Made by a program: the position numbers and the translations under genes
In this document: positions 1 to 12,880 of the stretch, piece after piece
How positions within the stretch are numbered: the stretch's first letter is position 1
Layout of the letters: every line of letters begins with the position of its first letter
Origin: Ailanthus altissimus
Lineage: Eukaryota; Streptophyta; Magnoliopsida; Sapindales; Simaroubaceae
Direction: 5' to 3'
Assembly (NCBI GenBank): GCA_946807835.1
Contig: OX327683.1
Location: 6,329,001-6,393,000 of the forward strand
Length of the DNA stretch: 64,000 nucleotides
The notes under the pieces: model-generated
What the model was told of the DNA's origin: nothing
Database searches by the model: none
What the model saw: only the letters and a program-made list of their open reading frames with translations

Positions 1-1026
1 CAACAAACCAATAATTATGTTTTGCAAATATTGTATTAGGTATAAATAAACTTTTATAAGTAAACAGTTTAGACATTTATTAGATAGTTGAACTTGTCAT
101 TGATTGATTAATATGGTTTTGTTATGTAGTTTTGTGATTACCACATCTTTTAATTAATGTCAAGTTTTTGGGTCGGAATAATTCTTTTTAGGTGTAAAAT
201 AAATAAAAATATATAGAGAGAGTCTTTCTCAATTGCAAACATATGTACGTGTTTAAAATACAAATGTAAAAAATACCATCAGTGAAATTTAGAAATTAGT
301 TGAAAAAAATTAGTTTGTAAAAAAAATTCATTAGTTGTATTTTTTTTATCGTTTTTTAAATGCAAACGTTTGTACTTAAAAACCATCACGTAGGCGCGCA
401 TATATATATATATATGTATTAATTTTTTTTTTAAGGAGATTACAATAATTATTATTATTTTTACACCACTTGGGGGGAGGGGGGTCGAACCCAGATGAGA
501 ATGTGAGATTTTAGGGGGTTCAGTTAATATAATATTAGATTGTATAATATTAACAATTTAATTTTTTTTAAAAAAAGAAGTTAATATTGCATGCTAAATT
601 CTATCTGGAGAAGTGATTATTTATTTATTTTTTAAAAAGAGCATGATATCAAAAGCCGAACAATTTATTGAAATAACTTTGTGGCGTTTAGACAATCAAC
701 CTTAAATTATGTGAACAAAAAAAAAGTATTTGAGGTTATAAATTTTTTCATAAATAATAAATCATGTTAATATTTTTCTTTACAAAATGCGTTGGGAAAA
801 AATTAGATGACACCTTTGGGTCACACGTTAAAGTCCTGTAGAGCCCTTAGGCCTAGCCTTTCAAAGAATAGTCTAGTGTAAGTTGAACCATCTTAACAGG
901 TTCAATACAGATTTATAGGCCTTAATAATTTGGTTTAGGAAAGCCTTCAGGTAGAGTTACACAGGGATGGATTTCAATACTCAATCTTGTTGCTAAGGCG
1001 ACATGTCATTGCAATTAAGATACAAG
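1..1026. other. AT-rich intergenic DNA, no gene seen
   Basis: No reading frame with recognisable protein similarity was found on either strand. The stretch is AT-rich with short homopolymers, a short (TA)n run near 400-414, and a G-rich tract at about 471-486 followed by a B-box-like TCGAACCC. I see no partner A box at tRNA spacing, so no RNA gene is called. Confidence 0.5.
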
Positions 1027-1240
1027 TCACGTCATTATTGGGCTCATTGATTGTAAAATATGATTTTTTAATACGTTACCATTAGGTCCATTGATTGTAA
1101 AATATGGTCTTCTAACACTTTAGTAAAATATGGGCTCATTAATTGTAAAATATGGTCTTCTAACACTTTAGTAAAATATGGGCTCATTGATTGTAAAATA
1201 TGGTCTTCTAACGCGTTACCATTAGGCCCACTATTTGTTT
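1027..1240. repeat. Tandem repeat, units of about 50 bp
   Basis: About four imperfect copies lie head to tail. Each contains TTGATTGTAAAATATGG, followed in the middle copies by TCTTCTAACACTTTAG and then TGGGCTCATT. The first and last copies carry a variant arm containing CGTTACCATTAGG. The near-identity of the middle copies suggests recent local duplication. No coding potential is seen. Confidence 0.75.
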
Positions 1241-1533
1241 AATTAGAAGTTATATTATTTGATTACTAAATTTAAATATAAGGTCTAAAGTGAGAAATGT
1301 CAAAAATATTAATATAAAGCTTCTACGTTTCTACGAGTCAAGTCCTTGTCCCCTACACAAATATTAGACTTGTTTAGAGTTGTTGGAATAATTTAACACT
1401 GAATTCATTAAGCTTAGGAGGTAACACCTACAAACATACTTAGCACCCATAACTTACTTAAACAAAGCTGGTCATTTTAAAAATATTTAATTCGGGGGAA
1501 TTTTGTATTCCGAATCTCAAAATGACACAAGGG

Positions 1534-2140
1534 AATGGCAATGTGGCTCGGCTCAGATTTGGAACTCGATCTGGCCCGGATCTTAAACCTAATTCAAAAA
1601 ATTTGGGCTTTTTTAGTATTCAAATTCAAGTTTTTGTAGAAACTCAAAAACTTGACCCGAATACAAATTTATTTATTTTATTTTTGTTTTTTTAAGAAAT
1701 ATCCTAAATGAATTTAATAAATATGAATCTAACAATTACTTTACAAAATAAATACCCTAAAAGTATAAATTTAACCTAGCAAATTAAAATCAAAATAAAA
1801 TAAGGTAAAAAATTAAATTTAAAATTTTAATAATTATAAGAGAACAAAATTTAATAAAGTTTAAAACATATTAAATTATGAATACAAATTATAAAATATA
1901 ACTTTTACAATCTAACTATTACTTTATAAAATAAATATCCTAAAAGTTTAAATTTTATAAAAAAAATTAAAAAATCGAGTTCAACTTGGATCCGTCCGAC
2001 CCAACCTATATGTAAACCAGGATCTTGCTCCTTCCGAAAAAGCTTGAGCTAAATTCGAGTTTTAAGTTCACCCAAAAAATCCAGATTTGATTTCAGGTTG
2101 AGCAAAACTCATATTTAGATCTGGATTTTGCTATTCTTAT
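1534..2140. mobile_element. MITE-like repeat with imperfect terminal inverted repeats
   Basis: The left end reads GAATGGCAATGTGGCTCGG. The right end reads inward on the other strand as GAATAGCAAAATCCAGATC, so the termini share GAAT(G/A)GCAA. Inside, subterminal GATCTGG/CCGGATC phrases flank an AT-rich centre. A second repeat of the same design lies at 26366-26998. I could not find a convincing target-site duplication, so the exact ends and superfamily are unsettled. Confidence 0.4.
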
Positions 2141-4199
2141 GCATAATTACTTAAAAGCCCCTATTTGAATCGTTCTCCAAATTTCTCCTTATGAAAGAGA
2201 CGGATTTCTAATTGAATGTCGTTGCATGTTGTCTTTGAGGGGTATTCTTCAGGCCAACTCTTTCCACACTCAAGGACTTAATTTTACTTTTGGATCCAAA
2301 AATAAGACAAGATGACTACAACTAAGTACGCCAACTCTAGTAAGAAAATCATATCCTCTCTATGTTATCTCTAGGGTAGAAACTTTAGGGAAGAATCATC
2401 ATTGATCAGCCGTCTTATTTAAGTGTTAGAGGGTCGTCGCCAATCACCCGTTTACACTTGCCCCCAATGTTATGTTTTTTTTATTTTTCGAGTTCCCTAA
2501 AGCAACCTAGCTTGCAACCGATTCTTAATATAATCTCCACCCAATTTTAATTTTAACATCACTAAATTTGAGATCCAAACTCAAACTCTTGGCACCAATA
2601 AATCAAACTAATCCGATTTTTTCATACTCAACAATTTCCCTAACTAGTAGAGGCGAGCTCAAACTAAATTTTGGCCCCAAACTAAATATTTTTAAGATTT
2701 TACATACCTGTACACACATCTTACAAACTATTTTAGTTTTTTTTTCCACAAATAAAAATAATCGTTACAACTATTTATAAAATTTTTATAATAAATTATT
2801 TTCTTTTTATTTATATTTTTTTATTTTTAAACACGAGTGCAAGCATGCGTATATTTGCAAGCACGCTAAATTTTAGTTTTGTACTTGCTCTAATGGCTAT
2901 TTAGACAGCAAAAACAAATGAACAGATTAACATAATAAGCCATATAAAATCTTTGGTTTTGTAGTTGCTCTTATTATAAGGGATAAAATAAAATTTGAGC
3001 TTTTATACTTTTTAAATATGAATTTTTATGAGTCTCTTTAATTAAACAAAGAGACATGCACTTCTTCCATATTAAAATGAGGAATTCAATTCTTCTAAAT
3101 TAAAATGAGATATTCAATTCTTCATAAAAATTAAGTGTAGTACTATTATTTTTTTTAATAAAATAAATAATTTCTCTATTTTTAGAGATAAGTTTCTGAC
3201 TTTTATTTAAATAATTTAAATATCCTCTCTTGTTAAGTTCTCCACTATTATATTGTGTGGAACAAAGATAATTTGGTTATTTTATAAAATCTAAGGGTTC
3301 TATATGAGAATAACTACACAAATCATGTTTTTTTTTTTCTAATATAAAAAGAATGAGACCATTGCTATAACTCAAAGAATAGAGCTGTTTAATTTAATCT
3401 CTTCTTTTATTTTAAATATATATTATTACAAAATTTAAAATCTAAAAGTTATCATTCAATAAAGTCAAATCATTTTATCTTTCTTTTTTTTTTTAACTTT
3501 TTTGATATGAGGAGGAGAATTTAAATTTGGAATTTTCAATAAAATAGAGCTAATTATACTGCTGACATTTTACCACTTGACTGTTAACACAAGATCAATC
3601 ATTTTATCTTTGTTTTATAAACTCATTTGCTTTGACAACCCATGGCAGGATTTCTTTGACTGTTAACACACATAAACTCATTTTATCTTTCTGTATCCTT
3701 TTGAATGACATGATTTCTTTGTGTTAGTATAAAGGGAGGAAGTTAAAGACACTCATGATGCATGTAAAGAAAACAAAATGTTAGAAAAGAAACAAATATC
3801 AGTGCTTTTGGTAAAAAAAAAAAATTAGAGCAAGTTTGGTATTATATTTTAGATGGTGTTTTTAAATTTATTTTATAAAAGAAAATTAGTGTTTTTAATT
3901 TAATATTCTTACATATGAAAACACGTTTGATAGAGTATTTCATACATATAATTTAAAAATAAAAGTACTAAAAAAGTGTCTAATAGTTTGCTTGGAAATA
4001 TGTTATTTGATAGATTTTTTATAAAAAAAAAATTTGTATGACAAAACGACATTGTTTTGACTCAAAATGTGTGCATAATAATGATGTTTTGAAGTGTTCA
4101 CACAAAAAAGAATATGCAAACATTGACTTAAAAAATAACTATATTATTAAAGTTTTAGTGATTTAATAATTTTATTTGAGTAAAAATTATGAAGAATAT
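2141..4199. other. AT-rich intergenic DNA, no gene seen
   Basis: No conserved coding segment is recognisable. A 70-codon open frame at 2568-2780 has AT-driven composition, no known motif and no splice context, so it was not called. The rest is poly-A/T runs and short direct repeats, for example TTGACTGTTAACACA near 3580 and 3660. Confidence 0.5.
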
Positions 4200-4990
4200 C
4201 AAACATGAGAGTTATATAAAGAGAAGGAAGTGTAGGACACAAAATGAGAAGCGAAACAAGACTTGGAGACAAAAAAAGATGCAAGAAAGGTGAGAACTGG
4301 AAGTTCAGGCCGTAGCATCACGGCCCTGAAAACCTGTGAGTATAGCGTCGTAGTGCTGGCCAGCCAGCCAGCACTGCAGCGCTGGATTTAATTCATGTCA
4401 GTGCCGTGGCGTTAGACGTGGGCAAGTCAATTTTGAGTTCAGACTTCTGAGTTTTAGAAAGTTTTAAACTTTTAAAATACGTGAACTTTTAATCCAATTA
4501 GTATTATGGTTAGTAAGCACGAAATAATCACTATATAAACTCTTGTAAACTATTTAGTTAAAATTAAGCATTAAGAGAGACTCTAAGAGAGAGAAGAACT
4601 AAGTAGACATTAAATACTTGGGTGCTCTATAGTGCAACCATTGTTTGAGTATTCATTGTTTGTAAGAAAGTAAGAGTATATTAAACATTAAATCCTTTTG
4701 AGAGTTCTTCATTGTGTTTTCTTGTAAATTCTCTAGGGCATTAATAAAAAAGATTAGGATCATTAGATCTACCGTGAATATAAATAATTGACCGAACCAC
4801 GTAAGTGATTATATTGTGCTCTTAATTATCTATTTTATATTTTTACTATTTTTTTTTATATTTTAGTTATTTCACTGTGCAAAGAAATTGAACTTGGTTA
4901 AAATTCTTCGCTTTAGCCTAATCTTACAAGAAGAATGACGATTCCCTAACGTATACATCTATACAATTTTCTCGTGTGCACATATCCTCA
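4200..4990 (+). mobile_element. LTR-like fragment of a Ty1/copia-type element
   Basis: The segment has the internal order of a plant LTR promoter. A GC-richer tract at about 4305-4420 is followed by a TATA box (TATATAAA near 4532), a GA-rich leader, and a tail containing ATCTACCGTGAATATA and ACCGAACCACGTAAG near 4760-4805. That tail is, from memory, typical of copia LTR ends. The same order appears on the other strand at 22220-22900. No primer-binding site or coding region follows, so this is either a solo LTR or a remnant. Ends are approximate. Confidence 0.5.
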
Positions 4991-5734
4991 AATTTTTAAA
5001 TGTGAATTATTAAAACAACATTATTTTGCTCAAAATATAATCTAAAATAACGTAATTTTAATTAAAACAATTATTTTAACAAGTTTTCATTTTAAAAACA
5101 TCCTCATCGCCATCATTATTATTATAAACACACAGACATAAGACCTTGATAAAGTAATATCTTGGGACAAAAAAATATATTAATTAATCTAATATTAGTT
5201 TAATTAATTACTGAATAAATTATTAATTTATAAAGTATCCTTAATTTTCTAAAATAATGTATTATGATATTATTTGATTGTAATTAAGCCAATTAATTTG
5301 AATCTACTTTTCTTGATTACATATATAAAGTAGATTAATAAATTTTTACTTGTTGAAAATAATAATTCTATTATGGAGTCCATCTCGCACAAAGAAGTAC
5401 TCGATGTGAAAGCGACGTTAAATAATTTCTTGTTGTCGTATTAAAATATTACACTAAAACTTTCTTTTGCATTATGAAAAGTTAGAAATGAAATTTGAGT
5501 CACATTATAAAAATACCACACCAAAACTTCTTTCTGTAAAACTAAATGTATAATTTATGAAGACCTTTTAAATATATTATTTGAATTTAGTTGCATATTA
5601 ATTTATGTAATAAATAGGCTCATGAAACTATAAAGTTTCTTTTAATGTATTTATCTAATAAATTTATTAAATTATTAATTTAGCATATTGACCCCAAATT
5701 ATGACAAATAATTTTTTTTTTAATTGAAGTTAAA
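4991..5734. other. AT-rich intergenic DNA, no gene seen
   Basis: No recognisable coding or RNA feature was found. The sequence is strongly AT-rich, with several TTAATTAATT-like runs. Confidence 0.5.
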
Positions 5735-6690
5735 ATTAAGCTTAGGCAACTTAAGAGGGGAATGATTTGGATCAATATATTCTAAAATGTAATTATGAAC
5801 AATTTATGCAAAATTCAAGCAATAAAACAAGTAAATGACTCAAAATGAATACAATAAATGAAAATAGAGAGTTAAGAGAGAGCAAATACTGCAATTTTTA
5901 CGAAGTTCAAACACTTCATACGGTTTATGTCTACGCTCAATGTGATGATTTTTCTACTAGCTTAGCCTCACATCAAGGCAACTTCTTATAATGTTCTTAT
6001 AATGTTGATTTAAAGGGTGTTAAATTAATAAACTAGCACAAGAGTAAACTCAAGTAATTGTAATTAATACAAACAAAAATCTTAGAAAATAGAACGGGAA
6101 AGGGATAATAAACGAAGGAACTCCTTTGAGAGTGAATTAACAAGTAAAACTCTAGAATGTGTATAATTTTACAAGTTTTAAAAGTTTTGTTGTTTTCTAA
6201 ATGATAAGGAGTAAGTTTATGTGTTGAAAAATATGTTTTGAGTGAAAACAAATCTCTATTTATAGTTTGAAAAAGCCAAAATAGACCAAATTAGTTTGGC
6301 GCTTTGTAAATTGATCAACCAGTTTGGTATTATTCAAAAATATGATCATGAACTATTGGAACCGATTAGGGCGCTTTGCAAATCGGTTGCATTATGACTT
6401 AAATTGATTTTTAGAAGTGCATGCAAACTGGTTAACCACTTATGAACCGGTGTCGGTGTGAAAAATGGTTAAAAACTGGCTGAGTAGTTTAAACGCCAAA
6501 CCGCTTTATCAAACAAGCAAGGAAGTTCCAAACAGTCAAGCTGCTTTGATCAAAACTAATTGTTCAATTTTGATCCAAAAGTGCTACCTTAAACTGATTA
6601 CCAATGCGGTTTGAAACCAATTTTACAATTCAAACTGTCAAATCACATTAGTCAAAATGGTAAACTGGTTTATCTTGAGACAAAAAATTT
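5735..6690 (-). mobile_element. LTR-like fragment, minus strand
   Basis: Read on the minus strand there is a TATA box (TATAAATA, 6257-6264), then a leader containing ACTTCGTAAAAATTGCAG, and an end region with CCCCTCTTAAGTTGCCTAAG. That end resembles the CCCCTCTTGGATTGCCTA of the plus-strand LTR-like fragment near 38.7 kb. The stretch upstream of the TATA box (6270-6680) is rich in AACCGGTT/AACTGGTT-type phrases. No coding domain is attached. A solo LTR of a copia element is the most likely reading, with approximate ends. Confidence 0.5.
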
Positions 6691-8800
6691 AAATGTGTTT
6701 TTCAAGTTTTGTTTTATAAAATTTGTTTTATTTTAAAGTATAACATCTTTTTCTTTTGGCTAGAATATGCCACCTTACCAAATCGTTCTGGCCTAAACAT
6801 GTCAATGCCATCACAAAGCCTATAACTCTTAGCTTGTCTATGTTTCGTTCGCCCGTTGATTTTTTTGTGCCACTGGCTGTCTAGCAGCCTTTCGCTACCA
6901 ACCTCTAGCCATCTGCCACCAACCTGCAAGTATAATACACTGGTTATCGATTTTTGCTTTAATTTTTTTTATTAAAAAAATTAATATTTTTTAATTTATC
7001 ATTAGTATTTAACAATTTCAGCATCAAAATATATATATCGTTAACCCAAAAAAATGGTTTTTTAGGTCAACGAGTTTAAAATTTATTTGTTAGTAGGAAT
7101 TGGTTCTTTGGCCTCATCTTGATTGGATTTATTTGCGTGAGCTTGAATCTTCTCTTCGTCATCAATTATAACAAAATTTGTAAAATACTAAGATAACTAT
7201 CGTGATGATCTCATCGGGGTGGATCCGGCGAAGACTCTCTGATGCTAGTCAGAAAGAGTTTTTGGGATAGGAATCTGATGAGAAAATGAGTAAAAATGTG
7301 TTTAGAATGAACGGAGGAAAACCTTTCTTTCTCTGTGTTCTTTTTTCTGCTCTTTTGTTATTTTGTAGAGTGTTTTAATGCGCAATTTTTCATCATCCCC
7401 TCTTATGTGTCTTTTTCTCTTTCATATAGTACTGGTCTTTGGAGGACACTTTAGGTATTCCGCCTCTGTTGTACTTCTGTCATACGCCGAATATTCTTCG
7501 GCAGATTGTTTGTCACGCCTTTATCCCAGCTTCTGTCGTGCTTCTGACACACACAAAATATTCTTTTGCAGATCTTCTTCTGTCATGCTTTTGACTCCGT
7601 TTCTGTTACACGTCAGATATCTTTCTAACATATGTTAAGCATATTCTCAACATATTCCTTGTTCGGCCCGGTCGTAGTTCGAAGCTGTCCTCAAAGAGCT
7701 GGTCTTATGGGTAACTTTATTGGCTACACCTGGTCGGCCTGTTCACCGTAGATTCGACCCAATTTTTTCGTCGGTCTGTGAGTACTAAGATGAACAAATC
7801 GGGTTAGTGTGTAAAGGGCAATCTTGGTCATATCTTGGAAGATTCTACCGAGCAGGTGCTTTAGGTGATTGATAAGGTTCTCCAAATCCGAGCAAGTACG
7901 GCACTATCCAACTATGAAAGGGCATGACCCGATGGTTATCACTATAAACCTTCCTGCAGAGTAAGCTGTCCCACTGAGAGATATTTGGTTAGGCCCTTAG
8001 AGTTTGACTTCTACTTGGGTCTGAAAGCCTTGGGCCCAAAAGTAATTTTTTGGAGGAACATATATATGAGATCCAAATATTAATAGTAATATTTGTGGAT
8101 AGTGGTGGGGTTAAGATATTTTTTTCTAACTCTATCAGAGTTATTTTTTATCAATAAAATTTAAAGAAATGAGTGCATTATATACCCGATTGGTAGTTAT
8201 AAAACTTGAGTGTATATAGATATATGTAGATATTTAAAGGAGGCAAATTGAAATAGATTACTTTTTTTTACAGTTGCAAATAGAGACATTTTCAACTTAA
8301 ATCACCCAGCCAAACTATTGATTCTACTGATTAATTGAGTTGTAAACTTGTGATGGCTGGAAAATCAAATTGATCAGAAAGAGATGATTTATTTCAAATG
8401 ATGAATTAGAATCATATTTATGTTGTAAAATTTCACAAAATGTTTGGCTCAAAATAGACTAGGATCTAAAACAGAGGGGAAAAAGAGTTCATTTGGCTTT
8501 AAACCATAATAATCAAATTGGAAAAAGCCAATTCGATTCAGTTTGGTTATTACAAGTGCATTTGATTTTTTAAAAAGCTATAAGCTGATTCAGTTTCGAT
8601 CAGAATTGGATCAAATGGGTTATGTCCACCCTTAAATTATTATCAATTAATTACTATTTGGTAGATCAATAGGCCAAATTTATTTTTTTTAAAATATATT
8701 TTATGTTGACTTGAAAATTTGACGGATCAAAAAGTTGAATTTATTTCTTTTAAAAACAACATTTGATAAAGCGATTAGGATTCATGACAATTGGGTTAAA
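6691..8800. other. Intergenic repeat-derived DNA, origin unclear
   Basis: The segment near 7200-7260 (GGCGAAGACTCTCTGATGCT) and the moderately GC-rich 7640-8050 look like parts of an old LTR or similar repeat, but I see no primer-binding site or protein domain. Open frames at 6714-6929 (-) and 7378-7638 (+) show no recognisable family. Confidence 0.35.
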
Positions 8801-9003
8801 TGGTTTACTTTAATGGTACAAGGTTTGATAAGGATTTTGCAACCAAAAAATGAGTTAGGCTATGTTAGAAATTTTTTAGTGATGATACTTCGATGTTTAA
8901 CTGGTTCGCTTTAATGGTACAAGGCTTGATAAAGATCTTGCAACCCAAAAATGGGTCAAGTTATGTTAGAAATTTTTTTAATGATGACACTTCGATGCTT
9001 AAG
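8801..9003. repeat. Direct tandem duplication, unit about 101 bp
   Basis: Copy 1 (8801-8901) and copy 2 (8902-9003) share TTTAATGGTACAAGG, TGATAA(G/A)GAT(T/C)TTGCAACC, TATGTTAGAAATTTTTT and ACTTCGATG in the same order. The differences are mostly transitions. It is non-coding and lies about 1 kb upstream of the NUDX26-like gene. Confidence 0.75.
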
Positions 9004-9972
9004 TCAGTAAATATTGAAAAAGGGGTAAAAAGAATAGAAAGAAAATAAAAGACGATCAGAGAGAAAAAAAAGAAAGAGAGAGGATTATTCAAAGTGTGAG
9101 AAATAATCTCTAAAAGAGTCCTTAAAAAATCATTTAGTTTAGCAATTCAAATCTTATTTATAGAGTTATAATGTACGTTCAATTTATAATTATAGAATCC
9201 TATTAAAATTTGAAAGTATCAAGTTTTTACTTCTTGACCTCGTTTATTAGAGTATTACTTAAATAAGGATATATCTTTTTCACTCTTGTAAGATTTCTAT
9301 CAAGATTATAGGGATTGTATTTATAGAAAGAATCTTAAATTTCATAATTCTCAATAACAAGTTCATTTTAGGTCGTTATAATACGACTAGGGTGGTTGGC
9401 TTGATCGAAAAGAGTAGTCAATTTGACTGAGAATGGCACTTAATGTCAAGGACTCTATTTGAAAAAATTAAGAACTTATAAAACAGTTTGAAAACATCTA
9501 TTATTGAATTTTATTAAAGATAGAGGCCCAACCTACATGTCTTTAAATTATCTGAACTCTTGCCCATGGGTTGAAATTTAGAGAAAAATATCTCAAAATA
9601 TTAAAATTTTACAAATCTGCCCCTAAATTTTATTGCACATATAAATTAAAAAATACTAAATATTAAAAATACCTTTTTATGATAATAAAAAAGAAATTAA
9701 AAAAACCACTCATTTGATAGTGGTCGAATGTACTCAACTTAGTCGAGTAATTTACTCAACAAAATAGAATAACTTTTTAGTTAGTCTTCAATTAAATATT
9801 TTATTTTTGTTATTATGATTATTTTTGCACTTTGTATTTTTTTACATACGCATGTCATTTATAATTTTTAAAAATTATTCAATGTAATTTTAGGATTTTT
9901 CGGGGGTAGTCAGTGTAATTCTCTTCCCTACCCCTAACTAAAGAACATGTAAGAATCAGTTAGTTCAGGCAA
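9004..9972. other. Upstream region of the NUDX26-like gene
   Basis: AT-rich DNA without a recognisable coding region. The start codon at 9973 sits in GCAAATGGCT, a reasonable plant start context. A TATA element could not be assigned with confidence among the many AT-rich runs. Confidence 0.4.
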
Positions 9973-11842
9973 ATGGCTTTAAGTTTAAGCCGTTCCGTCT
10001 TCGTCTCCATTTATTCTCCGCTTCATGGTTCCTCTCTTCTGATACGCTCCTCCAAGTCTTGTTTCATTTCCTCAAAATACCATTCCAAGCTCTCCAAATT
10101 TACTAACCTGCCACTCCTGCTTCAGAATCAAATCTCCTCTCCTCGCTCGCTCTGTTGTTCATCATTGGCTGCCGCATCATCATCATCATCCTCCTCCATG
10201 GACACTCCTCCAGAAGGCTATCGAAGAAACGTCGGAATCTGTCTCATCAATCCCTCCAAAAAGGTTCATCTCTCTCAGTTTTTGTTCTCTCTTTTAAACA
10301 AATATGTGTGGAAGTATAATGGTAAATTTGTATAAATTTTGCAGATTTTTGTGGCTTCAAGGTTGGACATACCCGATTCCTGGCAAATGCCCCAGGTAAC
10401 TTTCATTTTCATTATGATATTTCAATTTACAATTCTCAATTTATTTTAACATTCGTAGTTCAATACAAGTTAATCATTCAATATTACAAGTATTAGATCA
10501 TATGTTACAAGAACTTGTATTTATGTTACAAAGTAGTATCGATAATGGGATTATTTGTATCTTTTAGATTAATAGTTGAGCATCATTACCCTTAATTCCC
10601 TGATTTGATCCAACGATCCAAATTCTTTTCGATACTATTCTGGGACTTTAATTCCACTATCATAAAATGACCCACAAAGTATTTGACAAATAGATGGCTG
10701 TGCTTGCAAAGTAGCTAATCTCTTAAAATAGATTTTTATTTTGTTTCTTTTTTATTATTATTTCTTCATATAGCTTGACCCCCATTTAGTATAGAGGTGT
10801 TTCTCTGCTTAACTTTTGAAAGCCCTAAAGTGTTTGGTAACACTACATCCATTTTGCAGCCAACTGTTCACGAAACACCAGCATACTTTTACTCAGACAG
10901 CTAGTGCTTCTTCTTTACAGCACCTCTATACCAAATGAATTCTAAGTAATCTTTTGGACATGTGGCATTAGGTCTAAATCACTGTTATGATGGGAAAGTC
11001 TATATTTTAGGATTATTATAAGTTATGCATTCAATGTTATAAGTCATGTGTATCTTATATACAAGTTTCATACTATATTGTAGGCTTACCTAATGCTGAA
11101 AAACATTTGTAACAGCAAGTTTATAATTTTGTGCAGCAGATTGTTCCTCCTAATTGGTGATTGTTTTAATGGTATCAAATTGGAGTTACTGGTTTCAACA
11201 TAAGTTTTTTTTACAACTTGTGGGATACTGAATGTTCTTATGTTGATAAAAATAATGGAGAGCTAATCTTCCTGCACTTATTATTTGGAGAACTTTACAT
11301 GCTTGCTAACATATGGGCACATAGACAGCATTGTGATTCTTTACAGGATGTGTGGTAACAGGGCTAGAATTTACAGTAACTGAGTTGAAGTGAAGCTGGT
11401 AGTAGTGCATCTTTAGTTTATCTTTTGGAGTAACTTCATTTTATGAATTCAAAGGTAGTTCACAATAACTTGTTAAACAGGGTGGTGTTGATGAGAAGGA
11501 GGATCCAAAAACTGCAGCCTTAAGGGAACTGAAGGAAGAGACAGGAATTAGCTCAGCAGAAGTTCTTGCAGAGGTTTGGCTTTTACATATTATTCTTTCC
11601 ATCACTGTTATTGATTTTGGTTCATGAAGGAGTTGGGGAAAACAACACAGAAGGTTTAATATATGGGCTTTACTCTTTCAGCCCTTCAGGAAATTAAATA
11701 AGTGTTTCTTTGATGGTAAAGGTTTTAGATCTTGGAAGGTATTTGTGGAGGCAAATCAAATTGTATAATTGAAATAAAATGATAGTAAGTAAATTATTTT
11801 TGTCTTTGATAAATATCAGTGTCATCTATTTCAGTTTAGGAT

Positions 11843-11912
<70 letters not shown>

Positions 11913-12880
11913 TTATGCTCTTATGTTTGCATGTTCAAGTTACATAGGACTGGCTAATGATTTTTTGTCTATTGCTATTTAAATATTTCAAATATGAATG
12001 CAGGTGCCTCACTGGTTGACATATGACTTTCCCCCAAATGTTAGGGAAAAGCTTAAACATCAATGGGGAGGTGACTGGAAAGGTCAAGCACAGAAGTGGT
12101 GGGTAATTTGTTTTGACACTGGTATGCATTATATACTGTCTGCACCAAAAAATCAGCTGACTTGAGAAGGAAATGGCCAGTAAAATACCCATGTACTAGG
12201 ATTCTACCTCCTTTAACTGCTTTTTCTTTTATTTTGTTATTCATTAAAAAAAAAAGAAGAGGAAGGGTGTAGGAAATGATTATGCTGTACTGGTTCAACC
12301 CCAGCCTTGACCTGGCAGACATTTAAATTGTCGGCACTCCAACCTTTTCTAATCTTTGTTCTTGAGTATGTAACCCAGGCACTGGTTTGGCCTAAAGTCA
12401 AGATGGGTGATACTAGAAAGCAGAAGCAAGTATATTGATACAAATACTTCTCATTGTCATTTTCCGAAAATGCTGATCTACATCCTTACAATATTCTGGA
12501 CTAGGTCCCCTGTTGATTTGCGGTATTTAGTTAGTTTTAGTGGGCTATTCAATCTGCATTTTTTTTTATTCTTATTTTTGAAAAAACACAATATGAACCA
12601 CAGGTTTCTTCTCAAGTTCACTGGGAAGGAGGAAGAAATCAATCTTCTGGGTGATGGGTCTGAGAAACCTGAGTTTGGTGCATGGTCATGGATGTCACCG
12701 GAACAAGTTATTGAGCATGTTAGTCAATCTCACGTACTAGTTCTAACAAAAATAAGTTCAATATGTTGGTGTCATGTTTCTAATTTTGTTGGTGGTCTGA
12801 TTGTTCCCTTGCAGGCCGCGGATTTCAAGAAACCTGTATGCACGGAAGTTTTGAAGGTTTTTGCTCCTCATCTTCAATAA
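9973..12880 (+). CDS. NUDX26: Nudix hydrolase, chloroplast type (NUDX26-like)
   Basis: Six exons join in frame: 9973-10263, 10345-10395, 11481-11573, 12004-12098, 12604-12718 and 12815-12880. They encode about 236 residues and all introns are GT/AG. Residues 1-75 are Ser-rich with few acidic residues, like a plastid transit peptide. The mature part begins [20 protein letters not shown] complete Nudix box lies at residues 115-137 (G-x5-E-x7-RELKEETGI), with metal-binding E133 and E134. The C-terminus, ending KVFAPHLQ, matches the plant/RppH-like branch. Family members hydrolyse diadenosine polyphosphates, and some also hydrolyse ppGpp, in plastids. That is family knowledge, and this protein's substrate is inferred. 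The exon 4 donor was set at 12099 because only that junction restores the conserved KW-FLLKF run. An AATAAA lies near 13023. The closely related NUDX27 is the main alternative. Confidence 0.93.
11845..11911. repeat. Compound (CT)n(TA)n microsatellite
   Basis: Roughly 15 CT units run directly into roughly 17 TA units inside intron 3 of the NUDX26-like gene. It is likely length-polymorphic. Confidence 0.95.

Noticed and set aside
471..500. Possible tRNA gene (B-box-like TCGAACCC)
   Set aside because: No A box at tRNA spacing and no foldable arms on either strand.
1027..1240. CRISPR-like array
   Set aside because: Units are contiguous and diverged without unique spacers; this is an ordinary plant tandem repeat.
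2568..2780. 70-codon open frame
   Set aside because: Composition-driven, with no domain, splice context or neighbour that supports a gene.
12407..12880. Single 157-codon frame
   Set aside because: Only its later parts are exons 5 and 6 of the NUDX26-like gene; the rest is intron read-through.
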